Assembly: GCF_014650755.1 (NCBI RefSeq)
Contig: NZ_BMVO01000004.1
Coordinates: 248,001 to 312,000 of the forward strand
Direction of reading: 5' to 3'
From: Streptomyces chryseus
Lineage (GTDB): Bacteria > Actinomycetota > Actinomycetes > Streptomycetales > Streptomycetaceae
Length of the DNA stretch: 64,000 bases
The notes under the pieces are model-generated. The model was not told the origin of the DNA, searched no databases, and was given only the letters and a program-made list of their open reading frames with translations. Shown piece after piece: positions 44,830 through 53,433 of this stretch. Made by a program: the position numbers and the translations under genes. Positions within the stretch are counted from its first letter, which is position 1. Each line of letters begins with the position of its first letter.

Positions 44830-46544
44830 GGGACCCCGGGAGTCTGCGCAGCCACCAGTGGTACGGGACCGACGGCCTGAGGTCGTTCAGCCACCGCGCC
44901 CGCACCCGCCAGCTCGGGTACCTCCCCGAGGAGCACCTGGGCAAGCCCGTCATCGCGGTTCTCAACACCTGGTCGGACATCAATCCGTGCCATGTCCACC
45001 TGCGGGAGCGCGCGCAGGCGGTGAAGCGCGGGGTGTGGCAGGCCGGGGGCTTCCCGCTCGAATTCCCGGTCTCCACCCTCTCCGAGACGTTCCAGAAGCC
45101 CACTCCGATGCTCTACCGGAACATGCTGGCCATGGAGACGGAGGAGCTGCTGCGCTCCTACCCCGTCGACGGGGCCGTGCTGCTCGGGGGCTGCGACAAG
45201 TCGACGCCCGCCCTGCTGATGGGCGCCGCGTCCGTCGACCTGCCGGCCGTTTTCGTGCCCGCGGGGCCGATGCTGCCGGGCCACTGGCGCGACCAGGTGC
45301 TGGGCTCCGGCACGGACATGTGGAAGTACTGGGACGACCGGCGGGCGGGCCTGATCGGCGACGCCGAACTCGCCGAGCTGGAGAACGGCCTCGCCCGCTC
45401 CCCCGGCACCTGCATGACCATGGGCACGGCCTCGACCCTGACCGCCGCGGCCGAGGCCCTGGGGGTGACCATGCCGGGGGCCTCCTCGATCCCGGCCGTG
45501 GACTCCGGGCACGACCGGATGGCCGCGGCCTCGGGGCGCCGGATCGTCGGCCTCGTCCACCGCGACCTCAGGCTTTCGCGGATCCTGACCCGGCCCGCGT
45601 ACGAGGATGCTGTCGCTACCGTGCTGGCGCTCGGCGGTTCGACCAACGCCGTGATCCACCTGATCGCGATGGCGGGGCGCTCGGGCGTACCGCTGGCCCT
45701 CGACGACTTCGACCGGATCGCGCGCACGGTTCCGGTGCTGGCCGACCTGCGGCCCGGCGGCCAGTACCTGATGGAGGACTTCCACTTCGCGGGCGGGCTT
45801 CCGGCGTTCCTGTCGCGGCTGACGGACGTGCTGCATCTGGACCGGCCCACCGTGGCGCACGACTCGCTGCGCGAGCAGCTCGCCGGGGCGCGGGTGCACA
45901 ACACCGAGGTCATCAGACCGCGTTCGCGGCCGCTCGCGGACGAGGGCGGGGTCGCGGTCCTGCGCGGCAACCTCTGCCCGGACGGGGCGGTGATCAAGCA
46001 CATCGCCGCCGAGCCGCACCTGCTCCGGCACACCGGGCCCGCCGTCGTGTTCGACGACTACCGGACCATGCAGCGCACCATCAACGACCCCGGTCTCGGC
46101 ATCACCGCCGACACGGTGCTCGTCCTGCGCAACGCGGGCCCCAAGGGCGGCCCCGGGATGCCCGAGTACGGGATGCTGCCGATCCCCGACCACCTGCTCA
46201 AGGAGGGCGTGCGGGACATGGTGCGGATCTCCGACGCCCGGATGAGCGGCACCAGTTACGGCACCTGCGTGCTGCACGTGGCGCCCGAGTCGTACGTCGG
46301 CGGGCCGCTCGCCCTCGTACGGACCGGGGACACGATCAGTCTCGACGTGCCCGCCCGGTCCCTGCGCCTCGACGTGCCGGACGACGAGCTGGAGCGCCGC
46401 CGGGCCGCGTGGTCACCGCCGCCGGCGAAGTACGAGCGGGGCTACGGCGCGCTGTACGGCGAGCAGATCACGCAGGCCGACACCGGGTGCGACTTCGCGT
46501 TCCTGTCACGGCCGGGCGCAGTGCCCGACCCCTACGCGGGCTGA
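44826..46544 (+). CDS. IlvD/Edd-family sugar-acid dehydratase (arabinonate-dehydratase-like)
   Basis: A 572-residue Fe-S dehydratase. Cluster ligands are C55 in DINPCH, C123 in GGCDKSTPA and C196 in SPGTCMTMG; their spacing (68 and 73) is that known for [2Fe-2S] pentonate dehydratases such as L-arabinonate dehydratase. GTG 44826 overlaps the previous stop. In this setting it would dehydrate a pentonate, hexonate or uronate-derived acid to the 2-keto-3-deoxy acid used by the DapA-like enzyme. Distinction from branched-chain IlvD rests on these features and on context. The next gene lies 114 nt on. Confidence 0.86.
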   Translation: MRDPGSLRSHQWYGTDGLRSFSHRARTRQLGYLPEEHLGKPVIAVLNTWSDINPCHVHLRERAQAVKRGVWQAGGFPLEFPVSTLSETFQKPTPMLYRNMLAMETEELLRSYPVDGAVLLGGCDKSTPALLMGAASVDLPAVFVPAGPMLPGHWRDQVLGSGTDMWKYWDDRRAGLIGDAELAELENGLARSPGTCMTMGTASTLTAAAEALGVTMPGASSIPAVDSGHDRMAAASGRRIVGLVHRDLRLSRILTRPAYEDAVATVLALGGSTNAVIHLIAMAGRSGVPLALDDFDRIARTVPVLADLRPGGQYLMEDFHFAGGLPAFLSRLTDVLHLDRPTVAHDSLREQLAGARVHNTEVIRPRSRPLADEGGVAVLRGNLCPDGAVIKHIAAEPHLLRHTGPAVVFDDYRTMQRTINDPGLGITADTVLVLRNAGPKGGPGMPEYGMLPIPDHLLKEGVRDMVRISDARMSGTSYGTCVLHVAPESYVGGPLALVRTGDTISLDVPARSLRLDVPDDELERRRAAWSPPPAKYERGYGALYGEQITQADTGCDFAFLSRPGAVPDPYAG

Positions 46545-46597
46545 CCGGCCCTCGCCTCTTCACCTCCTTCCCCCTGTCCGAGATCCCGAACACCGTC

Positions 46598-46611
46598 TGG
46601 AAAGCGCTTCA
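46598..46611. promoter_or_regulatory. LacI-type operator upstream of the ABC importer
   Basis: TGGAAAGCGCTTCA contains the AAGCGCTT core of LacI/CcpA-type operators (consensus close to TGAAAGCGCTTTCA). It sits 48 nt before the permease start in the only sizeable gap of the operon, so an internal promoter controlled by a LacI protein is probable. No LacI gene is adjacent. Confidence 0.65.
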
Positions 46612-46658
46612 CTTCCGTACGGCACCGCACGAGCACGCACGAGAACGGAGAAGCAGTC

Positions 46659-47585
46659 ATGGCCTCAGCCGTGGCCAGAGCGCCCAGGGCGCCGGGTCGC
46701 CGCGCGGGAGCACCGCCGCGCCGCCTCCCGTACCTGCTCATCGCCCCCGCCGGCCTGCTGATGCTGGGTTTCATCGCCTATCCGGTCATCAGCGTCTTCT
46801 ACTACAGCCTGCGGAACTACAACGTCACCAAGCCGTGGCGCGACGGCTTCGCCGGCTTCGACAACTTCGTACGGATCTTCACCGACGACCCGCAGTTCTG
46901 GACCACCCTCGGCTTCAGCGCCCGCTGGGTCGTCGTCCAGGTGAGCCTGCAACTCGCCCTCGGGCTTGTCCTGGCGCTGCTGGTCAACCAGACCTTCGTC
47001 GGGCGCGGCGTGGCGCGGGCGATGGTCTTCTCGCCGTGGGCCGTGTCCGGGGTGCTGACCACCACCATCTGGATGCTGCTCTACAACCCGTCCACCGGCA
47101 TCAGCCGCTATCTGGCCGACGCGGGCATCGGCTCGTACGGCACCTCGGTCCTCTCCGACACCGGCACCGTCTTCTGGGCCGCGGTGCTGGCCGAGCTCTG
47201 GCGCGGTGTCCCCTTCTTCGCGATCCTCATCCTCGCCGATCTGCAGTCCGTTCCGAAGGAGCTGTACGAGGCCGCCTCCGTCGACGGGGCCGGCCGGGCA
47301 CGGCAGTTCCTCCACATCACGCTGCCGCACCTGCGGGACGCGATCGTCCTGGCCACGCTGCTGCGCGGGGTGTGGGAGTTCAACAACGTCGACCTGCTCT
47401 ACACCCTCACGGGCGGCGGACCGGCCGGTGTCACGACCACGCTGCCCCTGTACGTCGCCAACACCGGCATCGAGGGCCACGACTTCGGCTACGCCTCCGC
47501 GCTGACCACGGTCGCCTTCGTGATCCTCCTCTTCTGCTCGATCCTCTATCTGCGCCTGAGCAAGTTCGGAGGCGACTCCAAGTGA
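46659..47585 (+). CDS. Sugar ABC importer permease, MalF type
   Basis: A 308-residue inner-membrane subunit with six helices, from LIAPAGLLMLGFIAYPVISVFYYSL to ALTTVAFVILLFCSILYLRL. The ATPase-docking EAA loop is ELYEAASVDGAGRARQFLHITLPHLRDAI. GAGAACGGAGAAG lies before the ATG. It pairs with the MalG-type permease downstream (GTGA overlap) and with the binding protein at 52066. No ATPase gene is present; in Streptomyces a shared MsiK ATPase serves such importers. Confidence 0.9.
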   Translation: MASAVARAPRAPGRRAGAPPRRLPYLLIAPAGLLMLGFIAYPVISVFYYSLRNYNVTKPWRDGFAGFDNFVRIFTDDPQFWTTLGFSARWVVVQVSLQLALGLVLALLVNQTFVGRGVARAMVFSPWAVSGVLTTTIWMLLYNPSTGISRYLADAGIGSYGTSVLSDTGTVFWAAVLAELWRGVPFFAILILADLQSVPKELYEAASVDGAGRARQFLHITLPHLRDAIVLATLLRGVWEFNNVDLLYTLTGGGPAGVTTTLPLYVANTGIEGHDFGYASALTTVAFVILLFCSILYLRLSKFGGDSK

Positions 47586-48505
47586 CCGCAGCACTCGCGG
47601 AGAAGGACTCCGTCGCCGCGCCGCCGCCCGCTACCGGCGCCCCCGCCCCGCCGGGCCGGGGAACTCGGACCCGCCGCTTCCGGCGGGAGCGGGCCTTCGA
47701 CGACGTACCCCGCTGGCAGATCTACCTGCCCCTGACCCTCTACCTGCTCTTCACGCTCGTCCCGTTCTACTGGATGCTGCTCTTCGCGCTGCGGCCCGCC
47801 GGGTCCACCGCGCTGGTGCCCTGGCCGCTGACAGGCGAGCACTTCGGGAAGGTCTGGCACGAGCGCAGCTTCGGGATGTTCTTCCAGAACAGCATGACCG
47901 TCGGCGTCGCGACGCTGGTGATGACGACCGGGATCGCCCTGGCGGGCGGTTACGCGCTGGCGCGGTTCGAGTTCCGGATCAAGAACGCCTTCATGCTGGC
48001 CCTGCTGTGCTCGCAGTTCATCCCGGGCGCGCTGATGCTCGTACCGCTCTTCGAGATCTTCAGGAACCTCCAGCTGATCAACTCGCTGGGCAGCGTGATC
48101 ATCGCGGAGACCGTCTTCCAGCTCCCGCTGTCCATCATCCTGATCAGCGGTTTCATCAAGAACGTGCCGGTCTCCCTCGAAGAGGCCGCCTGGGTGGACG
48201 GCTGCTCGCGCTTCCGGGCGTTCTGCGCCGTGGTGCTGCCGCTGCTGCGGCCGGGCCTGATCGCCGTCGGCTCCTTCGCGTTCGTGCACAGCTGGAACCA
48301 CTTCCTGTTCGCCCTGATGTTCCTCAGCGAGCAGGACAAACAGACGATCCCGGTCGGGCTCAACACGCTGATCGGCGCGGACAGTGTCGACCTGGGGGCG
48401 CTGGCCGCCGGCGGGGTCATCGCCGCCGTACCGGTCGTGATCGTCTTCGCCTTCATCCAGAAGTGGCTGATCACCGGCTTCAGCGCGGGGGCGGTGAAGG
48501 GATGA
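47582..48505 (+). CDS. Sugar ABC importer permease, MalG type
   Basis: A 307-residue partner permease. After a 45-residue Pro/Arg-rich cytoplasmic N-terminus come six helices (IYLPLTLYLLFTLVPFYWMLLFAL to AAVPVVIVFAFIQKWLITGF). The EAA loop is SLEEAAWVDGCSRFRAFCAVVLPLLRPGL. The start GTG overlaps the MalF stop and its own stop overlaps the next start (ATGA), so translation is coupled on both sides. The C-terminal FSAGAVKG is typical of the family. Confidence 0.9.
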   Translation: MTAALAEKDSVAAPPPATGAPAPPGRGTRTRRFRRERAFDDVPRWQIYLPLTLYLLFTLVPFYWMLLFALRPAGSTALVPWPLTGEHFGKVWHERSFGMFFQNSMTVGVATLVMTTGIALAGGYALARFEFRIKNAFMLALLCSQFIPGALMLVPLFEIFRNLQLINSLGSVIIAETVFQLPLSIILISGFIKNVPVSLEEAAWVDGCSRFRAFCAVVLPLLRPGLIAVGSFAFVHSWNHFLFALMFLSEQDKQTIPVGLNTLIGADSVDLGALAAGGVIAAVPVVIVFAFIQKWLITGFSAGAVKG

Positions 48506-49653
48506 CCCTGCCCGTCGTACTGGCCGGCGCGCGCGGACACGGCCGCTCCCATCTGCACAACGTCCGGCGTCTCGAACAGCTGGGGCTCGCCCGGCTCGCC
48601 GGGATCTGCGAACTGCGGCCGTTGGACGCCGAAGAGCTGGAAGGTTTCGGCCGGCCGCCGCAGTCGGCGGACTTCGGCGCCCTGCTGGACGCCACGGGCG
48701 CCCGCGTCGCGATCATCTGCACGCCGATCCACACGCACACCGACCTGGCGCTGACGGCCGCCGCGCGCGGGGTGCACCTGCTGCTGGAGAAGCCGCCCGC
48801 GCCGTCGTTCGCTCAGTTCGAGCGGCTGACGGAAGGGGTACGGGCGGCCGGCGCCGTCTGCCAGGTCGGCTTCCAGTCCCTCGGCTCGCACGCCCTCCCC
48901 GCGATCCGCGCCCTGATCGCCGAGGGCGCCATCGGCGACCTGCGCGGCGTCGGCGCCGCCGGGGGCTGGGTGCGGGACAGCGCGTACTTCGCCCGTGCCC
49001 CCTGGTCGGGCCGCCGCCGCATCGGGGCGGTCGACGTGGTGGACGGGGCGCTGACCAACCCCCTGGCGCACGCGGTCGCCACCGCCCTCGCCGTGGTGGG
49101 CGGTTCGCGGGCCGGTGACGTGGCGGGCATCGAGACGGAGCTGTTCCGCGCCCATGACATCGAGTCCGACGACACCTCCTGTGTACGGATCACGACGGCC
49201 GGCGGTGTCCCCGTCACCGTCGCCGCGACTCTCTGCGCCGAGCGGACCGCCGAGCCGTACGTCGTCGCCCACGGCGCGTTGGGGCGGATCACCTTCTGGT
49301 ACCGGCAGGACCGGGTGCTGGTGCAGCGCTCCGGCCACGGTCCGCGCGAGGAGGTGCACGGCAGGACGGATCTGCTGGAGAACCTGATCCGCCACCTGTC
49401 CGGGCACAGCCCGCTCCTGGTGCCGCCGGAACTCACCGGCGCGTTCATGCGGGTCGTCGAAGCGGTCCGGCTCGCTCCCGACCCGGTGGCGCTCCCCGAA
49501 TCCGCCTGGCGCGCCGCGCCCGGGGACGCGCAGGCGCCGCGCCGGATCGTGTCCGGCGTGGACGACGTGGTCGCCGCGAGCGCCGAGACCTTGACCCTCT
49601 TCTCCGAACTGGGCGTCCCCTGGGCGCCCGCCACCGAGGTGAGTACCCCGTGA
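48502..49653 (+). CDS. Gfo/Idh/MocA-family NAD(P)-dependent sugar dehydrogenase
   Basis: A 383-residue oxidoreductase. The Rossmann domain has VVLAGARGHGRSHLHNVRRL (a G-x-G-x-x-G variant), then AIICTPIHTHTDLALTAAARGVHLLLEKPPA, where EKP is the catalytic Lys motif of this family. The C-terminal domain has DVVDGALTNPLAHAV. It overlaps the permease stop as ATGA and the PmoA-like gene as GTGA. Candidate role: oxidation of a pectin-derived sugar to its lactone, feeding the IlvD/DapA pair. Substrate unproven. Confidence 0.83.
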   Translation: MTLPVVLAGARGHGRSHLHNVRRLEQLGLARLAGICELRPLDAEELEGFGRPPQSADFGALLDATGARVAIICTPIHTHTDLALTAAARGVHLLLEKPPAPSFAQFERLTEGVRAAGAVCQVGFQSLGSHALPAIRALIAEGAIGDLRGVGAAGGWVRDSAYFARAPWSGRRRIGAVDVVDGALTNPLAHAVATALAVVGGSRAGDVAGIETELFRAHDIESDDTSCVRITTAGGVPVTVAATLCAERTAEPYVVAHGALGRITFWYRQDRVLVQRSGHGPREEVHGRTDLLENLIRHLSGHSPLLVPPELTGAFMRVVEAVRLAPDPVALPESAWRAAPGDAQAPRRIVSGVDDVVAASAETLTLFSELGVPWAPATEVSTP

Positions 49654-50498
49654 ACTCCACACTGACCCTGCGCTGTTCGGGACGTTCCGTCGGCCGCTAC
49701 ACCTTCGCTCCGGCCCTCGGCGCCGGACTCCCGGCGCGCCCGTACCTGCATCCCGTCTCGACGCTCGGCGGCGTGCCGGTCACCGAGGAGATGCCCGCCG
49801 ACCACCTCCATCACCTGGGGGCGGGGATCGCCGTGCCCGACGTGGCGGGCGCCAACTTCTGGGGCGGGCGGACCTACGTACGCGACCGGGGGCCCGTGGA
49901 GCTCGACAACCACGGCGTCCAGGCGCACCGGGGGTGGAAGCTGCGCGACCCGGACGGCTTCGTGGAGGAGCTGAGCTGGCGGGCCGGCCCGGACGGCGCG
50001 GCCGAACTGCTGCGCGAGCACCGCACGGTCGCCGCCGTCGCGCTGGACACCACCGCCTGGGCACTGGACTTCACGTTCTCGCTCACCAACACCTCGGGCG
50101 GAGACCTGTCGATCGGCAGCCCGGCCACCAACGGCCGGGCGGGCGCGGGGTACGGCGGCTTCTTCTGGCGGGCTCCCCGGCAGGCCACGGCGCCGCTCGC
50201 GTTCACCGCTGCGGAGAGGGGCGAGGCGGCGGTGCACGGCCGTACGGCCGACTGGCTCGGCCTGACCGGCGACGGCTGGACGCTGGTCTTCGCCGGGGCG
50301 ACCGCGCGGACCCGGTGCGACCCCTGGTTCGTACGGACCGGAGCGTATCCGGGGGTGGGCTCGGCGCTCGCCTGGGAGCGGCGGCTGCCCCTCGCGGCCG
50401 GGGAGACGGTCGTACGGCGCCTGGTGACGGTCGTCGCCGACGGCGCCCTGGGCCGGGGCGCGGCGGCGGCGTACGTGCGCAGGGCGGTGGGCGCGTGA
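49650..50498 (+). CDS. PmoA-like (DUF6807) protein
   Basis: A 282-residue beta-sandwich-like protein of the DUF6807/PmoA group: LPARPYLHPVSTLGGVPVTEEMPADHLHHLGAGIAVPDVAGANFWGG is the typical N-terminal third, with the conserved HHLG and NFWGG. Despite the name it has no tie to methane monooxygenase. It is coupled by GTGA to the dehydrogenase upstream and the GH43 gene downstream. The group often accompanies Gfo/Idh genes and glycosidases and may bind carbohydrate. Function not established. Confidence 0.78.
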   Translation: MNSTLTLRCSGRSVGRYTFAPALGAGLPARPYLHPVSTLGGVPVTEEMPADHLHHLGAGIAVPDVAGANFWGGRTYVRDRGPVELDNHGVQAHRGWKLRDPDGFVEELSWRAGPDGAAELLREHRTVAAVALDTTAWALDFTFSLTNTSGGDLSIGSPATNGRAGAGYGGFFWRAPRQATAPLAFTAAERGEAAVHGRTADWLGLTGDGWTLVFAGATARTRCDPWFVRTGAYPGVGSALAWERRLPLAAGETVVRRLVTVVADGALGRGAAAAYVRRAVGA

Positions 50499-52027
50499 GC
50501 CGGGCCTGGACCGCGGACCTCGGGGACGGCACGTACCGCAATCCGGTGCTCGCCGGCGACTGGTCCGATCCGGACGTGGTGCGGGTGGGCGAGGACTACT
50601 ACCTCACCGCGTCCAGCTTCGGCCGGAGGCCCGGGCTGCCGCTGCTGCACTCGCGCGATCTCGTGAACTGGTCGCTGATCGGCCACGCCCTGCACCACCC
50701 GGCGACCGACGGCGAGCCGGCGGCGCCCCGGCACGACGGCGGGGTGTGGGCGCCGTCGCTGCGGCACAGCGGCGGCCGGTTCTGGATCTTCTGGGGCGAC
50801 CCGGACCAGGGCGTCCACCAGATCAGCGCGCCGGACATCCGGGGACCGTGGACGCGGCCGCACCTGCTCAAAGCGGGAAAGGGGCTGATCGACCCGTGTC
50901 CGCTGTGGGACGGGGAGAGCGGCGAGGCGTACCTCGTGCACGCCTGGGCCAAGTCCCGCTCCGGGGTGAAGAACCGGTTGACCGGCCATCGGATGAGTCC
51001 GGACGGACGCACCCTGCTCGACGGGGGCAAGGTGATCGTCGACGGGGATCTGATCCCCGGCTGGTTCACCCTGGAGGGCCCGAAGCTGTACCGGCACGAC
51101 GGCTGGTTCTGGGTCTTCGCGCCGGCCGGCGGGGTCGAGACCGGCTGGCAGGGGGCGCTGCGGTCGCGGGAGTTCTTCGGCCCGTACGAGGAGAAGGTGG
51201 TCCTGCGGCAGGGCGAGACCGACGTCAACGGGCCGCACCAGGGCGGCTGGGTGCGGACGCCGGCCGGGCAGGACTGGTTCCTGCACTTCCAGGCACGTGG
51301 GGCGTACGGGCGGGTGGTGCACCTTCAGCCGATGCGCTGGGACGACGCCGGATGGCCGGTGATCGGTGACGCGGGCGAGCCCGTGTCGGTACACCCCAAG
51401 CCGGACCTTCCGCCGCAGCCCGTCACGGCCCCGGTCGCCGACGACCGTTTCCCCGGCGGCCGCCACGGGCGGCAGTGGCAGTGGACGGCCGGCCCCGGAA
51501 CCGGATGGACCGTGCCGCACTCCGGGGACGGGCTGCTGGCGACCTGTGTACGGACCGGCCACGCCCACGACCTGCGCACCGTGGCGAACGTGCTGGTCCA
51601 GCGGTTCGCGGCCCCGGGGTTCACCGCGACCGTCGGCCTGGCGCTCAGGAGCCGGGCGTCCGGGGCGAAGGCCGGGTTCGCCGTGCTGGGCGACGCCTTC
51701 TCCTGGATCGGCCTGGAACGGAAGGCCGACGGCGGCGTACGGCTGGTGCACCGGTACGCCGAGGAGGCGGCCGAGAGGGAACGCGACGCGGCGTACAGCC
51801 GGCCGGTGCCCGGCACGGGCCGGGTACGGCTGCGGATCGAGGTCTCGGCAGGGGCGCGCTGCCGGTTCTCCGCCGACACGGGGGACGGTTTCCGCCCCTC
51901 CGGGGAGGTCTTCGCGGCCGTGCCGTGGCGCTGGGTGGGGGCGCAGCTCGCGCTGTTCGCCACCGCGCCGCCCGGGGCGCGGCCGGCCGGCACGGCCCTG
52001 TTCAGCGACTTCCGTATCAACGCCTGA
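50495..52027 (+). CDS. GH43 family beta-xylosidase/arabinofuranosidase with C-terminal beta-sandwich
   Basis: A 510-residue intracellular glycosidase (no signal peptide). Catalytic residues of the five-bladed propeller are in DWSDPDVV (base Asp), GLIDPCPLW (middle Asp) and TLEGPKLYRHDGWF (acid Glu). Residues about 320-505 form the extra beta-sandwich typical of exo-acting GH43 xylosidases (ATVGLALRSRASGAKAGFAVLGD). The start GTG overlaps the previous stop. It would split imported arabino- or xylo-oligosaccharides. Complements the exported GH43 at 41917. Confidence 0.87.
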   Translation: MSRAWTADLGDGTYRNPVLAGDWSDPDVVRVGEDYYLTASSFGRRPGLPLLHSRDLVNWSLIGHALHHPATDGEPAAPRHDGGVWAPSLRHSGGRFWIFWGDPDQGVHQISAPDIRGPWTRPHLLKAGKGLIDPCPLWDGESGEAYLVHAWAKSRSGVKNRLTGHRMSPDGRTLLDGGKVIVDGDLIPGWFTLEGPKLYRHDGWFWVFAPAGGVETGWQGALRSREFFGPYEEKVVLRQGETDVNGPHQGGWVRTPAGQDWFLHFQARGAYGRVVHLQPMRWDDAGWPVIGDAGEPVSVHPKPDLPPQPVTAPVADDRFPGGRHGRQWQWTAGPGTGWTVPHSGDGLLATCVRTGHAHDLRTVANVLVQRFAAPGFTATVGLALRSRASGAKAGFAVLGDAFSWIGLERKADGGVRLVHRYAEEAAERERDAAYSRPVPGTGRVRLRIEVSAGARCRFSADTGDGFRPSGEVFAAVPWRWVGAQLALFATAPPGARPAGTALFSDFRINA

Positions 52028-52065
52028 CCCGAGCCCCACCCGACCCATGCCGAGGAGAGAGCCGC

Positions 52066-53433
52066 ATGACACACACCGAGAGAGAAGAGCAGCACATGAG
52101 GACTTCCACCGGGCGCCGACGGGGGCGTACCGCCGCCGCGGCCGTCATGGCCGGCGTGCTGGCGCTGACCGCCGCGGCCTGCGGGGACGACGGCAGCGGC
52201 AGCACGGGTGACGAGGGGTCGGGCAAGGGCGAGATCACCTTCTGGGACAACAACGGCGGGCCCCGTACCGCCGTGTGGAAGGAGATCATCGAGGACTTCG
52301 AGGCGGCGAACAAGGACATCGAGGTCACGTACGTTCCGATTCCGATCACCGACGTGCAGTCGAAGTACGACACGGCGATCGCGGGCGGCGGTCTGCCGGA
52401 CGTGGGCGGCGTGGGCACCGCGTACCTCGCCGGCATCGTCGCGCAGAACGCGCTGGAGCCGGTCGGGGAGCGGATCGGGGATTCCGCGCTGAAGGGCAGG
52501 CTCGTCGAGTCGATGGTCGAGGGCGTCAAGGCCGCCGGCGGGCGCGGGGACGAGATGTACGCGGTGCCGACGTCCGCGAACAACGGCACGCTCTGGTACC
52601 GGACGGACCTGTTCGAGGCGGCGGGGCTGGCGGCGCCGACGACGTGGGACGCGTTCTACACGGCGGCCGGGAAGCTGACCGACGCCGAGAAGAACGCGTT
52701 CGGGTACACGATCCGCGGCGGGGCCGGTTCGGTCGCGCAGGCGCTGGACGCGATGTACGGGCAGTCCGGGATCACCGCGTTCTGGAAGGGCGACCGGACC
52801 ACGGTGAACGACCCGGCGAACGTCGCGGCGCTGGAGAAGTACGTCCGGCTGTACAAGAAGGCGACGCCCGAGGCCGACGTCAACAACGACTTCGCCAAGA
52901 TGGTCGCCCAGTGGGACTCCGGCACGATCGGGATGCTGAGCCACAACCTGGGCTCGTACCAGGACCATGTGAAGGCGCTGGGCGAGGAGAAGTTCGCCGG
53001 AATACCGAACCCGACCGGCCCCGGCGGCGTGCGCGTCCAGGTGTCCAATCCGGTGGACGGTCTCGGCCTGTTCAAGGCGAGCAGGAACAAGGCGGCGGCG
53101 TGGAAGTTCATCGAGTTCGCGGCGTCGCACGCGTCGAACAGCAAGTGGAACGAGGCGGCCGGCGCGATCCCGGCGAACACCGAGGCGGCCAAGGACGCCT
53201 GGATCAACGAGTCGGAGCCGACGAAGCTCGCCGCGCGGTCCCTCACCGACGGCAGCACGAAGATCGTGCAGCTGCCGTACTACCTGCCCGACTGGAACTC
53301 CGTCACCAAGGCCGACAACGAGCCCGAGTTCCAGAAGGTGCTCCTCGGCAGGACGACGCCGAAGGCGTTCCTGGACCAGCTCGCCGACGACCTGAACGAG
53401 GCCCAGGCCGAGTGGAAGCAGCAGAACAAGTGA
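52066..53433 (+). CDS. Sugar ABC importer solute-binding lipoprotein
   Basis: A 455-residue extracellular binding protein. A basic N-terminus and hydrophobic core (RTAAAAVMAGVLALTAAAC) end in a lipobox with C39. The family-1 binding fold is seen in GEITFWDNNGGPRTAVWKEIIEDFEAANKDIEV, AVPTSANNGTLWYRTDLFEAAGL and FIEFAASHASNSKWNEAAGAIPAN. ATG at 52066 follows GAGGAGAG; an internal ATG at 52096 is an alternative. It serves the permeases at 46659-48505 although three enzyme genes intervene. Confidence 0.88.
   Translation: MTHTEREEQHMRTSTGRRRGRTAAAAVMAGVLALTAAACGDDGSGSTGDEGSGKGEITFWDNNGGPRTAVWKEIIEDFEAANKDIEVTYVPIPITDVQSKYDTAIAGGGLPDVGGVGTAYLAGIVAQNALEPVGERIGDSALKGRLVESMVEGVKAAGGRGDEMYAVPTSANNGTLWYRTDLFEAAGLAAPTTWDAFYTAAGKLTDAEKNAFGYTIRGGAGSVAQALDAMYGQSGITAFWKGDRTTVNDPANVAALEKYVRLYKKATPEADVNNDFAKMVAQWDSGTIGMLSHNLGSYQDHVKALGEEKFAGIPNPTGPGGVRVQVSNPVDGLGLFKASRNKAAAWKFIEFAASHASNSKWNEAAGAIPANTEAAKDAWINESEPTKLAARSLTDGSTKIVQLPYYLPDWNSVTKADNEPEFQKVLLGRTTPKAFLDQLADDLNEAQAEWKQQNK

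Noticed and set aside
44858..47581. Apparent fusion of a long upstream frame with the MalG permease
   Set aside because: The upstream part is a shadow of the IlvD-like and MalF genes; the permease starts at GTG 47582 overlapping the MalF stop.
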